Shown: in pieces, positions 1 to 10,490 of the stretch | How the letters are laid out: each line of letters begins with the position of its first letter | Numbering within the stretch: the first letter of the stretch is position 1 | Assembly: GCF_040802235.1 (NCBI RefSeq) | Contig: NC_133163.1 | Span: forward strand, 40,940,501-41,004,500 | Direction: 5' to 3' | DNA: 64,000 nucleotides | Source: Manis javanica | Lineage: Eukaryota; Chordata; Mammalia; Pholidota; Manidae | The notes under the pieces: generated by a model | Seen by the model: the letters and a program-made list of their open reading frames with translations, nothing else | Databases searched by the model: none | What the model was told of the DNA's origin: nothing | Translations under genes and position numbers: made by a program

Positions 1-275
1 TCCATCCCTGTTCTAAATCATTGGCAGCTATTTGAGTATCCTCTGGGGCTTTGGTTCCTACTTCCTGTGTAACTGTAAGGTAGAAGGAACTTTGCTCTTC
101 TAGAGCTGAGTTTGCTGAGATGATAGATTGTGCCTTCTAGGTTGAAAAATAAGAGATACTTACCCTACATCAATAAGAATGCTCATTAATAAATCAAAGA
201 AATTAAAACAAGCAAAATACTCTCTTAAAACTCTATTAAATATTAAAGATGAAAGAAAAAAAAAAGTTCAGGGAA

Positions 276-860
276 ATGTATATTCTCATACACTACTGAA
301 CAAAGTTCAATTTGGTATAATCTTTCTGGAAAGCCATTAGGTATATATGTCAAGGGCCCAGAATGTTCATATCCTTTTACTCAGTGATTTTAATACCCAA
401 AATTTATCTCGATCATATAATAGAACAGTTATAAGGATTTATATATATTTAATGCAGCATGTTTTGATGGCAAAAATTTGAAAATATCCTAAATACCTAA
501 CAAGATGGGATTGATGAAATAAACAATGTTAAGTACATTTAAGAGAATAATATGGGAGTCTCAAATATCATCAAAGATTATTAAAGAAAATATAGATATT
601 ATCTGTTCAGTTAAAAATTCAGGCTACAAAGCACTATATAGAGCATGATTTTTATTACTGAAAACATTTTTCTCTTTAATGTTTAATGTGTGTATATTAA
701 TAGTATATCACAAGTACACACACACAAGACTGAAAGGAAATACACCAAATGTCAACAGTGATGATTTCTGGATTATTCAGTGAATTTCAATTACTTTAAA
801 TTTTCTGTACTTTCCAATACTTTGAAATGAAAATCAAGGAAGAAGATCATTGCTTTTTAA
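276..860 (+). mobile_element. L1ME-type LINE-1 3' end, sense
   Basis: The segment follows the order of an old L1 ORF2 tail and 3' UTR. It has a 'ttctggaaagccat' block, a 'gttcatatccttttactcagtgat' style block, then 'ggcaaaaatttgaaaa', the 'aaggaaatacaccaaatgtcaacagtg' type UTR and a T-rich 'tttctgtactttccaatac' end. It is heavily substituted and has no open frame. It is a 5'-truncated fossil, and no target-site duplication is visible. Confidence 0.8.
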
Positions 861-2524
861 AAATTCACCTATGCCCTAAGTTACCTCTGGGTGGTCTGGC
901 CTATAAACTTGTCCCCACCCAGGACCAAACAGAATTTTGTATCATTGTGAGTTACTTAGGCAGCTATTGTACAAAGCTTGCTACAAACAATTTTCACTGA
1001 ATTTCTATAGACAGAGAGATTAAACATTGGAGGGAAAGTGGGGGAATAAATAATTAGGGTAGAGTCAGTCTGCAAGTCATTGGCAAGACCTTAAAGAAAA
1101 TCCGAGACTCTGGTTCCTGAACTTAAATCCCTCTACCACACTCATTGTTCAAACCCATTTGACTGTCACATGCCCCATAATCAGTCAGGATTCAGTCTTT
1201 GCAGAATTGGATTGCAAATGAAAAGTTTTTTTATTTTGTCTCAACTGCTGTTGAAGTCTTCTCTGAGGCCTTCAAACTCTAGTTTTCCAACTTCAAAGAG
1301 CCCTTCCTAGTTTCTGTGACTATGCAATGTTTGTAGCTGGGCATACTTCATGTAGCCATTCTTCCCCAGTCAATGGCAAGGTTAACTTTGTTAACATGTT
1401 AATAACTTATTATATATTATTTATCATTGGCATTTGTAATTTTGAGGTAACAGATACTTCTAATTTTAGATATTGTAAGATTATTTTAATAGTTACTATA
1501 CATGAAAAAGACAAAATGAAGGATTCTTTTTTTAAAAAAAAAGAAACAAGGAACATAGTTCCATCAAGTTGGTAGAGCTAGTTATGGGCATACAAGCAGC
1601 CTGTTTTTGGTGAAACAAAGAAGGGAAGAATAGGCCTGGAAGCACAGAAATCTGCCCATTCTTTGTCTGATTTAATCTGTGACTTGCCTATAACTCACAT
1701 TTTTTTCACTCTCTCAGAGATCCAGTGTCTTAACTGTGAAACAGAATAATTTATGCCCTTAACATAAAATTGGATTAGACAGCCCGCTCAAAGTGGAGCT
1801 TAGTTAAGTGACACAAACACAAGTTCCATGAGCTTCTTAAAGAAGTATGTCAAACAGCAAGATGTTATTAAATTACTTTCATATTGATTAAAGATAATAC
1901 TAATATGCTTTACATTTGTACAGAACTTGTTTACAAAGTAATATGGTCAACTAGAAATGTATTCTCAGCTAAATTTGTGAAACATTAACTTCTAAAAAGT
2001 GTATTTAGGTATTTAATATATAAAGTAACATTATTTAATAAAAACAGTGTAGATGTATTTTATGTGAATTTGAATTATCTGCATGAAATAGTACGATATA
2101 AAGATAAAAGCAGTTTCTTTTAGTGTACAAAATTTGACTTGAGAATCCCCAAATTAAAAATTTGTCACCCATCACATGATTTCAAAACTGATGGGCCCAG
2201 TGGATCATTGATGCTGTTGTCTGGCATGTGATACCATCATTTTAGCCACTTAGGTAAACAAAAATACATGCTCTCTCTCTCTCAAGATTGGTTCTGAATA
2301 ATACTGGTTTTGAAGTAAATGTGAGCATGGAATTAAAGTCCCTGGGCATCTATCCTTTGGACAAGATGCCCCTCTTCCTCACATAAAAACAATTATGTGA
2401 TGTCAGGCATTTATTATCTTAAATGCCTCTCACTTAGGCTTTGAATTTGAATGAAAATTAGAGCAAGCAATGCCAGCAGTTTGAATCCAGTTAACTTGAT
2501 TCTGAATCTGTAGCAACACCGAAG
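861..2524. other. Unique-looking AT-rich sequence, no gene seen
   Basis: I see no recognisable repeat, exon or RNA gene. The longest open frame (1327-1575 +) is 82 codons, has no recognisable motif and runs through A/T-rich low-complexity codons. Confidence 0.5.
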
Positions 2525-2537
2525 GCCTGGCCTATAT

Positions 2538-2693
2538 ATATATATATTTTTTTTAATTTTTTATTAAGGTATGATTAATATACACTCTTATGAAGGTTTC
2601 ACATGAAAAAACAATGTGGTTACTACATTTACCCATATTATCAAGTCACCACCCATACCCCAATGCAGTCACTGTCCATCAGTGCAGCAAGTT
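2538..2693 (-). mobile_element. Young 5'-truncated L1 3' end with target-site duplication
   Basis: On the minus strand this is the terminal L1 3' UTR ending in an A-tail; on the plus strand it reads T-run, 'attaaggtatgattaatata' and onward. It is flanked by a 13-bp direct repeat, gcctggcctatat, at 2525-2537 and 2694-2706. This is the signature of endonuclease-primed L1 integration. The body matches the elements at 37744-37896 and, in its last bases, 31043-31094, so all three belong to one lineage-specific subfamily. Confidence 0.88.
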
Positions 2694-3049
2694 GCCTGGC
2701 CTATATTTTTTAAAGGCATAATAAGACCCCTACAAACTTTTTCTATCAGGAAAATAGTTCAGTACTAATCCCAAACAGGCTCTGATGACCCTAAGTGACA
2801 CTGACTTCAACTGCTCGATTTGCACTATGCTAATAGCTTTTTAATGGCTAAATCTGAAGATCTATATTTGGACCTCTTTTTGCTTGGCTTCCCTGTATCA
2901 TTTCCTTCCTGAAACCCCTTCTTTTGCTTCCTTCACCATTCAGCTGTCCATAGCTCTGCTACCACTCAGCACTCTGCTCCTGGGGACTCTATGATTGTTG
3001 CTTGCTCTCTGCCTTGAATGCTGGTGTTTCCCAGGGTTCCAGCTACGGG

Positions 3050-3600
3050 TCTTCTTACTCGTTTATAAACTCTCCCTGGTGATTTCACCGGTTCCCTTGA
3101 CTTTAACCTCTACCCATAGGTCATGACTCCTACCTGTGACCATCTTTGGTGCTACACACCTCATTGAATAACCTCAGGCACTCAGACTGAATTCATTATC
3201 TCCACTGTCCTCATCAGTTTGTCCTTGGTCTGTTGATCTTCCTATATTCCCTCCTCCATCAATGTCATCACTCAGGCTGCAAGCTAGAAGACAGAGTCAT
3301 CCTTAATAACTCTTTCTCCCACCCCTCACTGTCCAGTTTCTCATCCACTGTTATTAATTCTATTATAAAACTATATTTTCAGTTTGATTCCCCATTTCCT
3401 TCTTCACTGCTACTACATAAGGGGAGGACTTCTTCATGTCTTGCCCAGACTATGTACAGTATCCTAAAGTTACCCTGATCCCAGACTCTTCCTCCACACA
3501 GGTGATCCCTGACTCCACTACCCAAGTGAGTTTTCTAAAAAACTAGTCTAATCATGCTTTAGAACTTCCATTGGGTCCCTGAGCAATAGAATTGTTATAT
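3050..3600 (+). mobile_element. L2 LINE reverse-transcriptase-region fragment
   Basis: The pyrimidine-rich block carries L2 ORF landmarks in order: a 'ctgttgatcttcct' stretch, 'caggctgcaagctagaag...agtcatccttaataactctt', and 'aatcatgctttagaacttccattgggtccct', equivalent to the RT-end 'aatggcttccc' segment. It is strongly decayed with multiple stops. The 81-codon frame at 3233-3478 is a by-product of this element. Confidence 0.65.
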
Positions 3601-4304
3601 TGAATGAACAATGGAATTCTTTAATAGAGAGTTAATATTGTTTAACGTTTAAGTCCAGGAGTCAGGTATGGTTTGACTCAGGAGTTTATGATCTGAATGA
3701 CCTTGGCCAAGGTCTCTAAGCTTTAGGTTAGGCACTACCTAACCAAATGAGTTTCAGAGGTTAAAGATAATTTCCAAATGAACTGAAAGCTGCAGTAATT
3801 CCAGTTGCATGAATACCCACCCTGTCTCTTCAGTCACAATATGTACTCACTTCCAAAAGGTTGATCAAGATGAGAAATGCTTCTATATTTGATTTTAGCT
3901 TTTAAAAGCACTGAGCTATTTCTTAAAGGGTTACAAGCACTTACTGAAACACTAACTCATCTTTCTTTACTCTACTTCCAAATAAATTTCTTGTACATAG
4001 CTCTGCAGTCATAAATTGTCCTGAGTATGTGGGGTCTGGAGTCTGCAGACTGTAGACCATCACTTGAACATAATTCTCACCCTCTGGGTACCGCTCTGCA
4101 TATTCCAGCCCTGCACCACTTTGGTCTCTTCTCTGGTGCCCACAAGTTGGTGGCTCCCATGTACTTCCTGAGTGAGTCCTTCTTTTCTTTTTTGGAGAGA
4201 GATTTCTTAATGTAAGCCAAATAAATTTCCTTTTCAGTAATTTTTATTTGTACAATATTGGGAGGCATCCAAAGTTCTGGCATAATCTTTCAATGAACTT
4301 AAAC
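3601..4304. other. No gene recognised
   Basis: The short opposed frames near 4027-4283 overlap each other and have no domain signature. An AATAAA at about 4220 follows a mixed-sequence block. That could be the remnant of an LTR or retrocopy end, but I cannot support a family. Confidence 0.4.
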
Positions 4305-4375
4305 TAGAATCATGAAATAGCAGAGCCAGAAGGGGTAAGAGACCATCTGATTCAGCCCTCTGACTTCAGCGGTGT
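4305..4375 (-). mobile_element. Ancient MIR-type SINE tail fragment
   Basis: The 'atcatgaaatagcagagccagaaggggtaagagaccatctgattcagccc' block (only partly quoted here) is the inverse of the tail seen at 30430-30470. It fits the 3' half of a MIR-like SINE. It is short and diverged. Confidence 0.45.
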
Positions 4376-6087
4376 CTCTGTTACTCCAAGGACTTTGGGC
4401 TCTGTCCTGGGAAAGCAAAAACAATACCTAAAATGTGGAGAGCCCTCAAACTACAGGACAGCAACTGTCCTTGAGAAAGCACTCAAGCGGGAGCCACTCC
4501 TTCAGTGTTGGAGAACCCCGTAAAGTCACCTGAGGCCAGGCTAGGAGGCCAGTTTTCAGAGGGGGTTCCCTGCTCTTCACAGGCTTTTCTCAGCCCCCCT
4601 GGCCAAGCTCTGTTCCCTCCTATGGTGCTGAGTTAGTTACTGGGTCCATCCCCTGAGTGACCTCCCTTGTTATAGAGGTGGGCAGTAAGGCTGCCTGGGG
4701 ATGAGAATATCAGTGCTCATAGCCAATATTCTTGAAACGAGAAGTGGACAACTTTAAAGATTCATTGGTCTTTAAGAGGATCTGTCTAAATAATTTACTC
4801 AGCAGAGATAAAAATTCTCCCAAGTTCATTTCCTAAGGCTCTCATTATTCAGTCGTTTTTGCCTCCATCCTAAAATAATGTTCTCTTTTTAGCCATCACT
4901 TTATTGACTCAAAGAATTATAAAAGCAAAGTTTCAGGAAAATGGCAAAGTATGAATTATATGAGAAAGCCACAACTGTTTCTTCCCTTAGTGTCCCTATC
5001 TTAGAGTTTGGTGACAAGGAGCCACGGCTCATGGTGAAGTGACTGAAGGGCCTCCGCATCTCTAGCTGCCAGCGAAGGGACAGCCCCCCTCACTGTGGGT
5101 TTCCTCTTTCGGTGCTTACAGTGTCCATCTCTTTGTTCTTCGTCCACCATGGAAGATGTGTGAATCATGGAGAAATGCTTATATCCTTGTGGGTAGCATC
5201 ATATGCCATAACTGGTCTCCAGAAATTTCAGTGTTTAATTAAGTATCAAAGAAATGACAAGCATTTCTGGGCCATCTTTTCCAAGAAAACACAGCTTCGT
5301 GGGAGATCACAGGTTATTTTTTCTCTTGTATATGGTGAGAATGGAAATGTACCCTTAATCCAACACTGGCTATCAGCCCTCCTTCTAGATGGGACATATT
5401 TGACTTGACTAGAACCTCCTACCTATTGACCTTTGTATTTTCCTTCCCCGTGTCTTTTTATCTCTCCCCAATTTGGTTTGGGCTTTGCTGCCCGTTACTC
5501 AAATCCTTCACACAAGCCCTCTTGCCAGTCGTTGGTCACACCCAGGAAGATGAGTGGTTCCTGACTGGGGCCTGCACATCAGCAGGAGACTTCCTCTAAA
5601 TAGGAACGTCCCTACTAACCTTCAGGTTTATGGAGCTGGAATCTCTGGGAGATGCACATGCATGATGGCTTCCAAAAACTTCCCTTTGATTCTGACACAA
5701 ACCCCTGTTAAGACCCACTGCTTCTAAGGAAACCCTATGTTGACTAATGTGGGTGTCCTTATGATTGTTTCAGGGGACTCAGTGCTGGAAAAAGATCATA
5801 TAATGTGCTGATCCTTGTCACTACAGTTTCATGGTCACCAACCTCAACCAGGCGTTCAACACTGCCCATGCATCCTACCAAATTTCTTTAATGATTGATC
5901 CACCTGCTCTCCAGAATTAGCATTTCAAAGTTTCCACGCTCTTTGGCTTCCCTTCTTATCCCCTTTCAGCTTCAGCAGAGGATTTTGCCTCTGATGTGGG
6001 AAATTCACAATTATTTGCAGTGAAATTTATAAACTTACTTGTATCTGCAGCCCTTCTCTTCTGTCCTGTTGCAATGGAGACCAAAGA
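4376..6087. other. No gene recognised
   Basis: This is mixed unique sequence. Frames at 5112-5408 and 5405-5599 are open for 98 and 64 codons, but they show no motif, no splice context and no codon bias that I can defend. Confidence 0.45.
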
Positions 6088-6430
6088 CTATTGTAAATAG
6101 TGCTGTGATAAACATAGGGGTGAATATGTCTTTTTGAGTCTGAGAAGTTGTATTCTTTGGGTAAATTCCAAGGAGTAGGATTCCCAGGTCAAATGGTATT
6201 TCTATTTTTAGTTTTTTGAGGAACCTCCATAATGCTTTCCACAATGATTGAACTAGCTTACATTCCCAGCAGTGTAGGAGGGTTCCCCCTTCTCCGCATC
6301 CTTGCCAGCATTTGTTGTTCTTAGACTTTTCGATGCTAGCCATCCTTACTGGTGTGAGGTGATAACTCATTGTGGTTTTAATTTGCATTTCCCTGATGAT
6401 TAGCGATGTGGAGCATCTTTTCACGTGTCT
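6088..6430 (-). mobile_element. L1 ORF2 C-terminal fragment
   Basis: The minus strand encodes a nearly open stretch of L1 ORF2 protein. It includes the '[20 protein letters not shown]' region, a cysteine/tryptophan block and '[20 protein letters not shown]', a hallmark of the ORF2 C-terminus. It is truncated at both ends; the 3' break is just after the 'ctatttacaatag' motif, so no UTR is present. A 129-codon frame spans it (6035-6424), but it begins internally and runs into unrelated sequence. It is a fossil rather than a gene. Confidence 0.88.
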
Positions 6431-6641
6431 ATGCTCTGTCCTTATACAACCACTTTCCCCTAAGCTTTTGTGACCCTACACACTCTCCTTGTTTCTTTTG
6501 TACCTTGCTGTCCTTCCGTCAAGTCTTTACTGGTTTTTCTTACCTAATCTGCCTAAGCTCTAAGAAGTTTCTTAGAGCTACGACTCACCATATTTTGTTC
6601 CACTCACCATTTTCTTCAAATCTCTACTTTGTATTGTAACA

Positions 6642-6645
<4 letters not shown>

Positions 6646-6673
<28 letters not shown>
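6646..6673. repeat. (TG)14 microsatellite
   Basis: An uninterrupted TG dinucleotide run of 28 bases. Confidence 0.95.
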
Positions 6674-6675
<2 letters not shown>

Positions 6676-6777
6676 TATTCAGTTATAGGAACTCAGGTGT
6701 GCAAAATATAACTTAAGAAAAAACCATTTCTCATGTTTGCACTTCTGCTGATGGTGGTAACTCAATCACTTTGACTC

Positions 6778-6998
6778 AAGGTTTCTGAGCCTTAGTACTA
6801 CTCACATTTGGGGCAGGATAATTCTTTGTTGGGAGGGCTGGCCTGTGCATTGTAAGATGTTTCCCAGCATCCCTGGCCTCCACCTAATAGATGCCAGTAA
6901 CCATCTCCCCTCCCACATTGTACCAACAAAAAAAAACTTCGCCAGACATTTCAAATGTTCCTTGGGAAGGTGGGGGGTCGCCCTTGGTTGAGACTGCA
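6778..6998 (-). mobile_element. MER20-like hAT nonautonomous DNA transposon
   Basis: The sequence holds 'ggataattctttgttgggag', 'tgtgcattgtaagatgtttc', 'catccctggcctccac', 'agatgccagtaaccatc' and 'ccttggttgagactgca' in the order of the MER20/Charlie-type consensus as I remember it, reversed. The terminal inverted repeats are partly eroded. It has no coding capacity. Confidence 0.75.
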
Positions 6999-6999
6999 T

Positions 7000-8400
7000 T
7001 CAGCTTTGCACTCAGTCTCTGTAGGAGTACATAGTCATTTTCTGTTTCACTTCTTCTCCATGCTCCTTCTCATCTCCCAGGGAGGGGTGTCAGATCTCTG
7101 GGGAATTCGTGTATAGTCTTGTCACTGAGAGGCAAACCTTCGGACTGCAGTCCCTTCTCTGCTGGCATCCCCCATTGGCAGTAACTCAAAAGCTGTTCTC
7201 ACAAGAGCCTCTTCTCAGGGCAACTGCTCAGCTGGGTTCAGCCTTCTCCCCTGTTGACACATTCCTGACTCTTCTCTGGCTGGGGGTTCCTGAGCTTCTG
7301 AAACTCAGCAACATTTTCCATCGCATTTCCTACTCTGGCTGCCACTCCGCAGCCTCTCCTGTGGCAGTCCCTCTCCTTCCTCTGCAGTCTGGCACGTCAG
7401 TCTTCTGTGCTCACTCCCTGCTTACTCTCGGGGTCTCCTTCAGGTACACTGCAGGGGCAGAGCAAATGGTGATTGTGGGACACACCCTTTCCCTCTGCAC
7501 CTGCTCTGCCCTTCCTTGCCATTCTATTGTGGCTGTTCCATGTTGACATGGGGGACCCTGGAAGAGTTTCTTCCCAGCTTCTAGAGAGGAAGCTAGGCAC
7601 ACGTCCCTTCTGTCTTGTCTTCCCACATTTTTCTGGGGGTTTCTATCACCCCTACCCCATAGGGATTGTACCCAGAGGCAGCAACATGAGGGGCCCTTCT
7701 ACAGAGCCACATCATTCTCTTCTTTTATGTCTGTCTGCTCTCCTACATCTCCCCACCTCCCTTTCTCAAGTGTTCTCTCTGTGTTTTAGAAAAACTACTT
7801 TTGCAATCAGACGCTGGACTGTATCAGATAAGCACTGTGTTCTGAGCACTTCTTCTTCTTGTCTTTCTGGAGCTCAAGGAATCTTTTTTTTACTTTTTTT
7901 CTCTCCTTGAACCTTCTCTGCCAGAGGTTTAAGAATCTACTTTGGAATTCAATATACATTTTTGAAACAACTACTTGATTCTTTTGTTTTCCCTGGCATT
8001 TTTGGTGCCCTCTCTTCCCTGTAGCAATAAGCCTTGACCTTAAGAAGAACTGGAAAATAAAAAGAAATTCTCAAAAAAGAAAGATATAAAGTTTATTTCC
8101 ACTAGTCTGTCCAACTTTAACTGTTGCACTTCACTTTGTAAAAGCCTTCTGCAGGGCTTCCCAAACATTTCATTTCCATCAGACCTTCATTTCCACAGAG
8201 ATGGAGGATCATGCTACCTGTTGCTGACCTTAAATGCAAGTTAGAGATGTGGGGTCACAAAGAGCTGACTACTCTCATCTCCCTCCAGACTTTGAAGTGG
8301 GCCGTGCCTTAAAACAGTTTCAGTTATCAGGAATCAGCTTTGAGAGATACCACTGGGGCAGAACCTTCTGTGTCTGTGGCTATAACCAGTAAAAAATTTG
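7000..8400. other. GC- and pyrimidine-richer block, unclassified
   Basis: From about 7040 to 7900 the plus strand is markedly C/T-rich compared with its surroundings. Pyrimidine-rich codons keep long frames open on both strands (7109-7546 and 7473-7910 on plus, 7397-7626 on minus). These overlap in conflicting frames and show no domain, so I do not call a gene. It may be an unrecognised old retroelement. Confidence 0.4.
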
Positions 8401-8419
8401 AAGAGAGTGTAAAGTGTGC

Positions 8420-9340
8420 ATGTATGTGCTCAGTTACTTGCTGTGCCTGGTTATTTCAGTGCCAGTAACAGTCATTCATTTTTTTCTTGTAATTCTATTC
8501 AGCATCATTCTGGACTGATTCAAATAGGAAGCCGACATGATGTCTACCCAAACTCATTTTAATCTCCAAGTTCCATAAAACAATATAGACACTCATATAA
8601 CTCACTTTCCTGGAATAAAGGTTGTAGCAACTAAAGTGCTTCCAATTTTATTTTTAGAAAGTGGTGCATGCATTTTACATCGAATTAACTCTAGTTCCTT
8701 TCTGTGACAGCTGGGGAGGTATTTTAAATCTCAGCCAGTGCGTAAAGAATGATTTGTTTCTTATGTGCATTTTTGCTTGCAAGAGACCATCGACTCTATT
8801 AATTAAACAAATGCTGAAGTGAATTTAGTTTCCTTGAGAAGCCACAACCTGCACAGTCTGTTTGACAAACCAAGACAAAATGAATTGTGATAAAATAGAT
8901 GTTATATTACCAGTCAGTCTGACATGGGAACCAAGGGACAGGTCCCAAAGAGCGACAATTACATCATGTCACAAGGGGGCCATTACGTTTCAGACCACAA
9001 ATGCTTCATGACCTCTGCCTACAAGTGCTTCTGCGTGGAATTTTCAAGCATCTGCAGATCCATGTGCAACCTTTCAAGGTAATCTAACCTCAGCTGGTTC
9101 CTAAACCTCAAAATTACTGCCTACAGACAAAAGCGTAATTGAGAAAAGAAACTCCCATAAAAATACACACGAGATATAGGTTGAAAATGGTGTATAATTA
9201 CTGGTACATTATGATCGTTACGGATGCATTAAGAGTTTGCTCTCAATAGAGAGATAATAAATCTTCAAGGAATTAAATAATTCTTTTAAGGGCATAGTGA
9301 CAGTTAATGATGATTTCTATGTCTCACTAGAAAAAACTAA
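8420..9340. promoter_or_regulatory. Candidate conserved noncoding/enhancer-like block
   Basis: This stretch has no repeat signature, balanced composition and no long frame. It holds many homeodomain-core motifs: TTAATTAA near 8801, TAATTG and TAATTA variants near 9137 and 9197, and ATTAAATAATT near 9274. It also has an 'acaaatgctgaagtg' and a 'gggggccattacg' segment. Its texture resembles deeply conserved developmental elements. This is inference only, because conservation cannot be measured here. Confidence 0.35.
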
Positions 9341-9684
9341 GAAGTACATTCATGTAGGAGGTAATTTTTTTGTTTCTTGAAAGACAGGATAAACACTATC
9401 ATTTTGCTTTGAATGTGGAGATCGAATAACAAGTAAATCTTTGGTAAACCCCTTGCAGCCTGGAATTGGCTCAGGAAAAACAGAAAGAAGAATTCAGAGA
9501 AACCGCATGGGTGAGAGCTTCAGTCTGGTAGATGACAACCCCGAGGTATAACCGGTGAAGAGGTTTATGTGCAAACCTCAAACCACTTGTGTTAACTGAT
9601 TGACCCTCAGTATGTGCTACTGATCAATCATTCATTTCCTGCCTACTGACTTCTTTAAAAATTATTATTGCTTCTAGGCTTGTA

Positions 9685-10095
9685 TTTATTTATTTTTCCA
9701 ACTTTTTACTTTGAAAAATTTCAAATCTACAGAGATGTTAAAAGAATAGGATAAACACTCTTACATCCTTCACCTAGATTCATGAAATATTAACATTTTA
9801 TCACATTGTGACAAATTTGTTTGTTCTTTGTGTACATCTCCCCAGTCATTTGTAAGAAAGTTGTAACAGTATGTATCTCTTAAGAGCAAGGACATTCTCC
9901 CACATAAACCTTAGTATCATTATCACCCAGGGAATTGAACATGGTTATAAAATATTATCTGATTACTTTAAACATACATTTCCCATGTTGTTTCTAAAAT
10001 ATCCTTTACAGTATTTTTTTTCCCTAATCTAAGTCAAATTAAGGATTATGTATTGTATTTGGTTGTCCTATGTCTTTTGTCTCTTAAAATTTAGA
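9685..10095 (-). mobile_element. Old L1M 3' UTR fragment
   Basis: The plus strand carries an antisense L1M 3' UTR pattern: 'tttgaaaaatttcaaatcta', 'cttcacctagattcatgaaa', 'aacattttatcacat', and later 'attgtatttggttgtcctatg' and 'cttttgtctcttaaaattta'. It is strongly diverged and truncated. Confidence 0.65.
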
Positions 10096-10097
10096 AC

Positions 10098-10490
10098 AAG
10101 GCTCAGCACACATTTTCTGGACCAGACTTTGAGTATGAATATTTTTATATAATATAAATAATATATTGCAATATAGTAATAATACAAATATAAATATTGT
10201 AGGCTTTGCAGGTCATACTTCTTTTTCACAACTACTTAGGTCTGTTATAGCATGAAAACAGCCATATTAATTATGGCAGCCATATTAACATGGCTATTTC
10301 AGTAGAACTTTATAGACACTGAAATTTGAAATTTATATTATTTTACATGCCACAAAATATTTTTGCTTTTTCAATTATTTAAAAATATACAAAAATAAAC
10401 AAATAAAAATATACAAATCATTCATAGCTCACAGTTCATAAAAAACAGGGGTGGCAGAATTTGACCTAAGGACCATAACTTGCTGACCCC
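10098..10490. mobile_element. hAT-Charlie-type nonautonomous transposon, expanded by AT insertions
   Basis: The left end reads 'aaggctcagcacacattttc' and the right end 'ataacttgctgacccc'. These are imperfect inverted termini of the 'ggtcggcaaact' class. Between them lie 'gtaggctttgcaggtcat', 'ttcacaactacttag', 'gcatgaaaacagccatatta' and 'tagaactttatagacac', in consensus order. AT-rich stretches inflate it beyond the usual size. I am not certain of the family name. Confidence 0.7.

Noticed and set aside
6035-6424. 129-codon open frame as a gene
   Set aside because: It is an L1 ORF2 C-terminal fragment read from an internal start into unrelated sequence; annotated as a mobile element instead.
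7109-7910. Two 145-codon plus frames as exons
   Set aside because: No domain, no consistent splice sites, and overlapping frames on the opposite strand.
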